64,000 bases of DNA, taken from contig NZ_AQXC01000010.1 of NCBI RefSeq assembly GCF_000375525.1, positions 57,487-121,486 on the forward strand, given 5' to 3'. The stretch's first letter is position 1. Every line of letters starts with the position of its first letter. This DNA is from Corynebacterium propinquum DSM 44285 (lineage in GTDB: Bacteria; Actinomycetota; Actinomycetes; Mycobacteriales; Mycobacteriaceae). The notes beneath the pieces were generated by a model. The model saw only the letters and a program-made list of their open reading frames with translations. It had not been told where the DNA came from and made no database searches. Shown piece after piece: positions 62,085 through 64,000 of the stretch. The position numbers and the translations under genes are program-made.

Positions 62085-63289
62085 AGTTACATCGCATTCC
62101 CGGGGCCTCGCTTTTGTTGGGGTCGGCCTCTTTCAATTTCGCGTCGGGCTGTTACACAATTGCTCTGGGACAATCTCTGTTTGAAGCAACGGGATCCGTT
62201 AGCGCCTTTACGGCCGTAGTAACTATCGAATACGTAGGACCGATTCTTTTAGGCGCAATTGCAGGTAGTCTATCTGATCGGCTCAACGCGGCATTGCTAT
62301 GTATGTGGGCTTCGTTACTTGCCGCTGTATCATTGTTCATTTACTTAGCTATTCCCGAGACGCTAAGTTCGGCGGGGATCGCCTTAGGTCTAGCAATTAA
62401 TATTTTTAGGCCTTTCTATCGGGCGGGGATTTTTGCAGCAGGGCCTCGAACTGTATCTACAGATGATCTGGTTGCATATAACCTAAGATGGACAGTATCC
62501 GTCCAAGCAGGACAAATCGCCGGGGGTGCAATTGGAGGATTCGCATTATCATCTGCGGGAGAGGAATTAGCTTTTGGCATAGCTGGAAGTTCATTCCTGG
62601 CCTCTGCTGTGGCGATGTGGCTTGCGAAGTCCCGAGTTAAACGCTCGGTTAGTCAGTCGGAGCCAACACAAATTAACTGGTTTGAGGTGCTGCGATATTT
62701 CGCTAGCTGGTCTAAATTTATGGCCTTATTTCTCGTGGGAGCCGACTTTGTCACCATTTCCGCGTTCACTGTAGCTCTAGCTCCGCTGGTTAAAAGTGTT
62801 TTTAATGACACGATTTGGCTGGGTATTTTAGACGGGCTTTTTGCCCTTGGGGCGCTGTTAATTTCCTTTGCGGGGGGGAGGTACTTTCAGGTAGAGAGAC
62901 GACCTTTCCGCAGCACGATTTCCGCGGGTTACGTAATTCAAATCGTGGGGCTCTCAGTGATAGCTGTAGGAGTGGGATGGGGTGCAGGTGGCCCTGTGTG
63001 TGCTTGTTTGGGGGCTGTCATTTTGGGGGCGGGGATGGCGCTCTCCTCGAGTCAGCAAGTTAGTTTCCTACAAGGCTCTGTCGAAGGTGAGGCGATTGGA
63101 AAAGTAGGATCACTCCGGCAAGCGATTATAGGTTTAACCACGGCGGCGGCGCTTCCTCTCCTAGGTATTGTTATTGGGGCCAACCTCTTAATCGCCTATT
63201 TAAGCGTGGCTGTTTTCTTGGCCGCGTGCCTTCTCCTCAATGTGATTCTCAGCAAGGTCGACAGCGGTGCCCGGTCTGTATCTAACTAA
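62081..63289 (+). CDS. MFS transporter of the ATP-grasp operon
   Basis: 402 aa, GTG start overlapping the ligase 3 stop. About 12 TM helices in two six-helix halves with a short cytoplasmic loop (~185-200). 'GAIAGSLSDRLNAALLCMWASLLA' (~62-85) contains the MFS motif A-like GxxSDR between TM2 and TM3. Related to the MFS_3/enterobactin exporter-like group (EntS, MefA). Most likely exports the product, which would also give self-resistance. It is the last gene; no ABC importer, receptor or siderophore-binding protein is encoded here. Confidence 0.82.
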   Translation: MKLHRIPGASLLLGSASFNFASGCYTIALGQSLFEATGSVSAFTAVVTIEYVGPILLGAIAGSLSDRLNAALLCMWASLLAAVSLFIYLAIPETLSSAGIALGLAINIFRPFYRAGIFAAGPRTVSTDDLVAYNLRWTVSVQAGQIAGGAIGGFALSSAGEELAFGIAGSSFLASAVAMWLAKSRVKRSVSQSEPTQINWFEVLRYFASWSKFMALFLVGADFVTISAFTVALAPLVKSVFNDTIWLGILDGLFALGALLISFAGGRYFQVERRPFRSTISAGYVIQIVGLSVIAVGVGWGAGGPVCACLGAVILGAGMALSSSQQVSFLQGSVEGEAIGKVGSLRQAIIGLTTAAALPLLGIVIGANLLIAYLSVAVFLAACLLLNVILSKVDSGARSVSN

Positions 63290-63309
63290 CGGGCGGGTAC
63301 GATCTGGGG

Positions 63310-63528
63310 TTGCCCGCAAATCGTGGACACATTGTTAAGCTGCTTAGTGGTTAAGCAGCGGCTTTCTTTTTGTCATCTTGATCAGCGATCCGAGCCTCGA
63401 AATCGACAGGGCTGATCATCCCGATAGACGAATGTCGACGGCGCCGATTGTAGACAATCTCAATCCAACAAGCCACCGCCTTTCGGGCTGCATCACGGGT
63501 TTGCCATTTCTTCCGATCGTAAAATTCG
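63310..63528 (-). mobile_element. IS3-family transposase OrfB C-terminal remnant
   Basis: On the minus strand the last ~58 codons of an IS3 OrfB read 'EFYDRKKWQTRDAARKAVAC', 'WIEIVYNRRRRHSSIGMISP', 'VDFEARIADQDDKKKAAA' and stop at 63351-63353. YNRRRRHSxxGMxSPxxFE is the conserved C-terminus of the DDE integrase. Past the stop, TGTCCACGATTTGCGGGCAA (63329-63310 on the minus strand) may be the terminal inverted repeat. The OrfB upstream part is missing; homology ends near 63525 where the IS256 sequence starts. Confidence 0.8.
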
Positions 63529-64000
63529 AGAGTGTCTGATGGTTTGTGTGTGGGAATCCATCCCGCATAAGGAGATAAGCCAGAATGACTACTGTGGCAC
63601 GACGAGACTCGGCCGATAAGGCCAAGATTGATGCGATTGAAAAGAAGCTGCTTGCTAACCCTGAAATCGCGAAGCTGATTGATGACCTAGGCACGTCCAC
63701 CACGGACGCTAATGACCTGGTGAGAGGTATGCTGCAAGCCTCGATTGACTCTAGGGTTTGAATGCTGAGATGGATGCCCACCTCGGCTATCAATCCGGTG
63801 ATCGGGAAGCTAAAACTGCTACTGGGACTGATAATCACCGCAACGGCACCTACCCGAAGACTGTTGATTCCAACTACGGGCCGGTTACCGTAGAAATCCC
63901 CCGGGACAGAGCCGGGACGTTTATCCCGACCATGGTTCCCAAGGGCTCGAGGCGTTTAACGGATGTCGAGTGAGATGATCATCAGCTTGTATGCCGGTGG
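63526..64000 (+). mobile_element. IS256-family element, 5' part, inserted into the IS3 remnant
   Basis: The element appears to begin near 63526 with GAGTGTCTGATGGTTTGTGT or a few bases either side, typical position for an IS256 left end, ~60 bp before the transposase start. It interrupts IS3 OrfB. It runs past the window end, so the right end and target duplication cannot be seen. Confidence 0.6.
63585..64000 (+). pseudogene. IS256-family transposase, frameshifted
   Basis: Starts MTTVARRDSADKAKIDAIEK with AAGGAG upstream, continuing 'LANPEIAKLIDDLGTSTTDA' and 'NDLVRGMLQASIDS', then stops at 63759-63761. A 2-base excess near 63753 moves the frame; the rest reads 'LNAEMDAHLGYQSGDREAKT', 'NYGPVTVEIPRDRAGTFIPT' and 'MVPKGSRRLTDVE', the conserved N-terminal domain of IS256 (mutator) transposases. 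A second, 1-base shift near 63970 precedes 'EMIISLYAGG'. Two shifts make it non-functional. It is cut by the window end before the DDE domain. Confidence 0.8.

Noticed and set aside
55561..63289. Siderophore pathway
   Set aside because: There is no importer, binding protein or iron-box, and no NIS (IucA/IucC) synthetase. The flavoprotein is only loosely like N-hydroxylases.
55561..63289. NRPS or ribosomal-peptide cluster
   Set aside because: No adenylation, condensation or carrier domain is present, and no short precursor gene is seen in the operon.
63585..63973. Programmed frameshift in the IS256 transposase
   Set aside because: IS256 transposases are single-frame proteins, there is no slippery heptamer, and a second shift follows near 63970. 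Decay is simpler.

Overview
The window looks like a piece of a Corynebacterium chromosome. Gene order follows the corynebacterial/mycobacterial block HtrA (PepD)-moaB-mscL ... 5-FCL-galU-glp-rimJ-glpR ... pmt-rsmI-betP-metG-tatD-rpf2-rsmA-ispE ... pth, with corynebacterial hallmarks: BetP with a basic C-terminal osmosensor tail, Rpf2, a divergent malate synthase G/isocitrate lyase pair, and a long GapB-type GAPDH. Several starts look leaderless (a TANNNT hexamer 6-8 nt before the start codon). The species cannot be resolved from the sequence alone.

Layout. 1-5450: end of a CitE-like gene, then a minus-strand group running TetR regulator, etfB, etfA, cytochrome b-like membrane protein with three LRRGLPR repeats, alpha/beta hydrolase. 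5590-7610: ribosomal proteins S18, S14, L33, L28 (minus) and L31B, L32 (plus); S18, S14, L33, L28 and L31B look like zinc-independent forms. 7745-17200: HtrA protease, MoaB, small conserved protein, MscL, SAF protein, 5-FCL, GalU, then Glp-RimJ-GlpR, the gephyrin-like divisome locus. 17267-31784: Tag, DoxX, zf-HC2 membrane protein, protein O-mannosyltransferase, RsmI, BetP, MetG, MFS, TatD, Rpf2, RsmA, IspE. 31849-38108: AztD-like zinc lipoprotein, ABC-F ATPase, small secreted protein, ABM monooxygenase, HIBCH-type hydrolase, DUF1648 protein. 38179-42586: glyoxylate bypass (aceB, aceA) plus an RraA-fold gene. 42681-54003: mostly poorly known proteins, then PrfC, FMN reductase, Pth, nitronate monooxygenase and GapB.

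54004-64000 is an accessory island. Directly after gapB lie a truncated conserved gene, a heavily frameshifted plasmid replication initiator and an AT-rich promoter region. Then comes a tightly coupled seven-gene operon: FAD/NAD(P)-binding oxidoreductase, ATP-grasp ligase, ATP-grasp ligase, GNAT acetyltransferase, NodB-type deacetylase, ATP-grasp ligase, MFS transporter. An IS3 remnant apparently interrupted by a decayed IS256 element closes the window. Codon use (many ATA, AGA/AGG, TTA) and a visibly lower GC content set the operon apart from the core. I read it as a horizontally acquired, NRPS-free pathway that joins small acids and amines by up to three ATP-grasp steps and exports the product. 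It is the best candidate here for an undescribed system.
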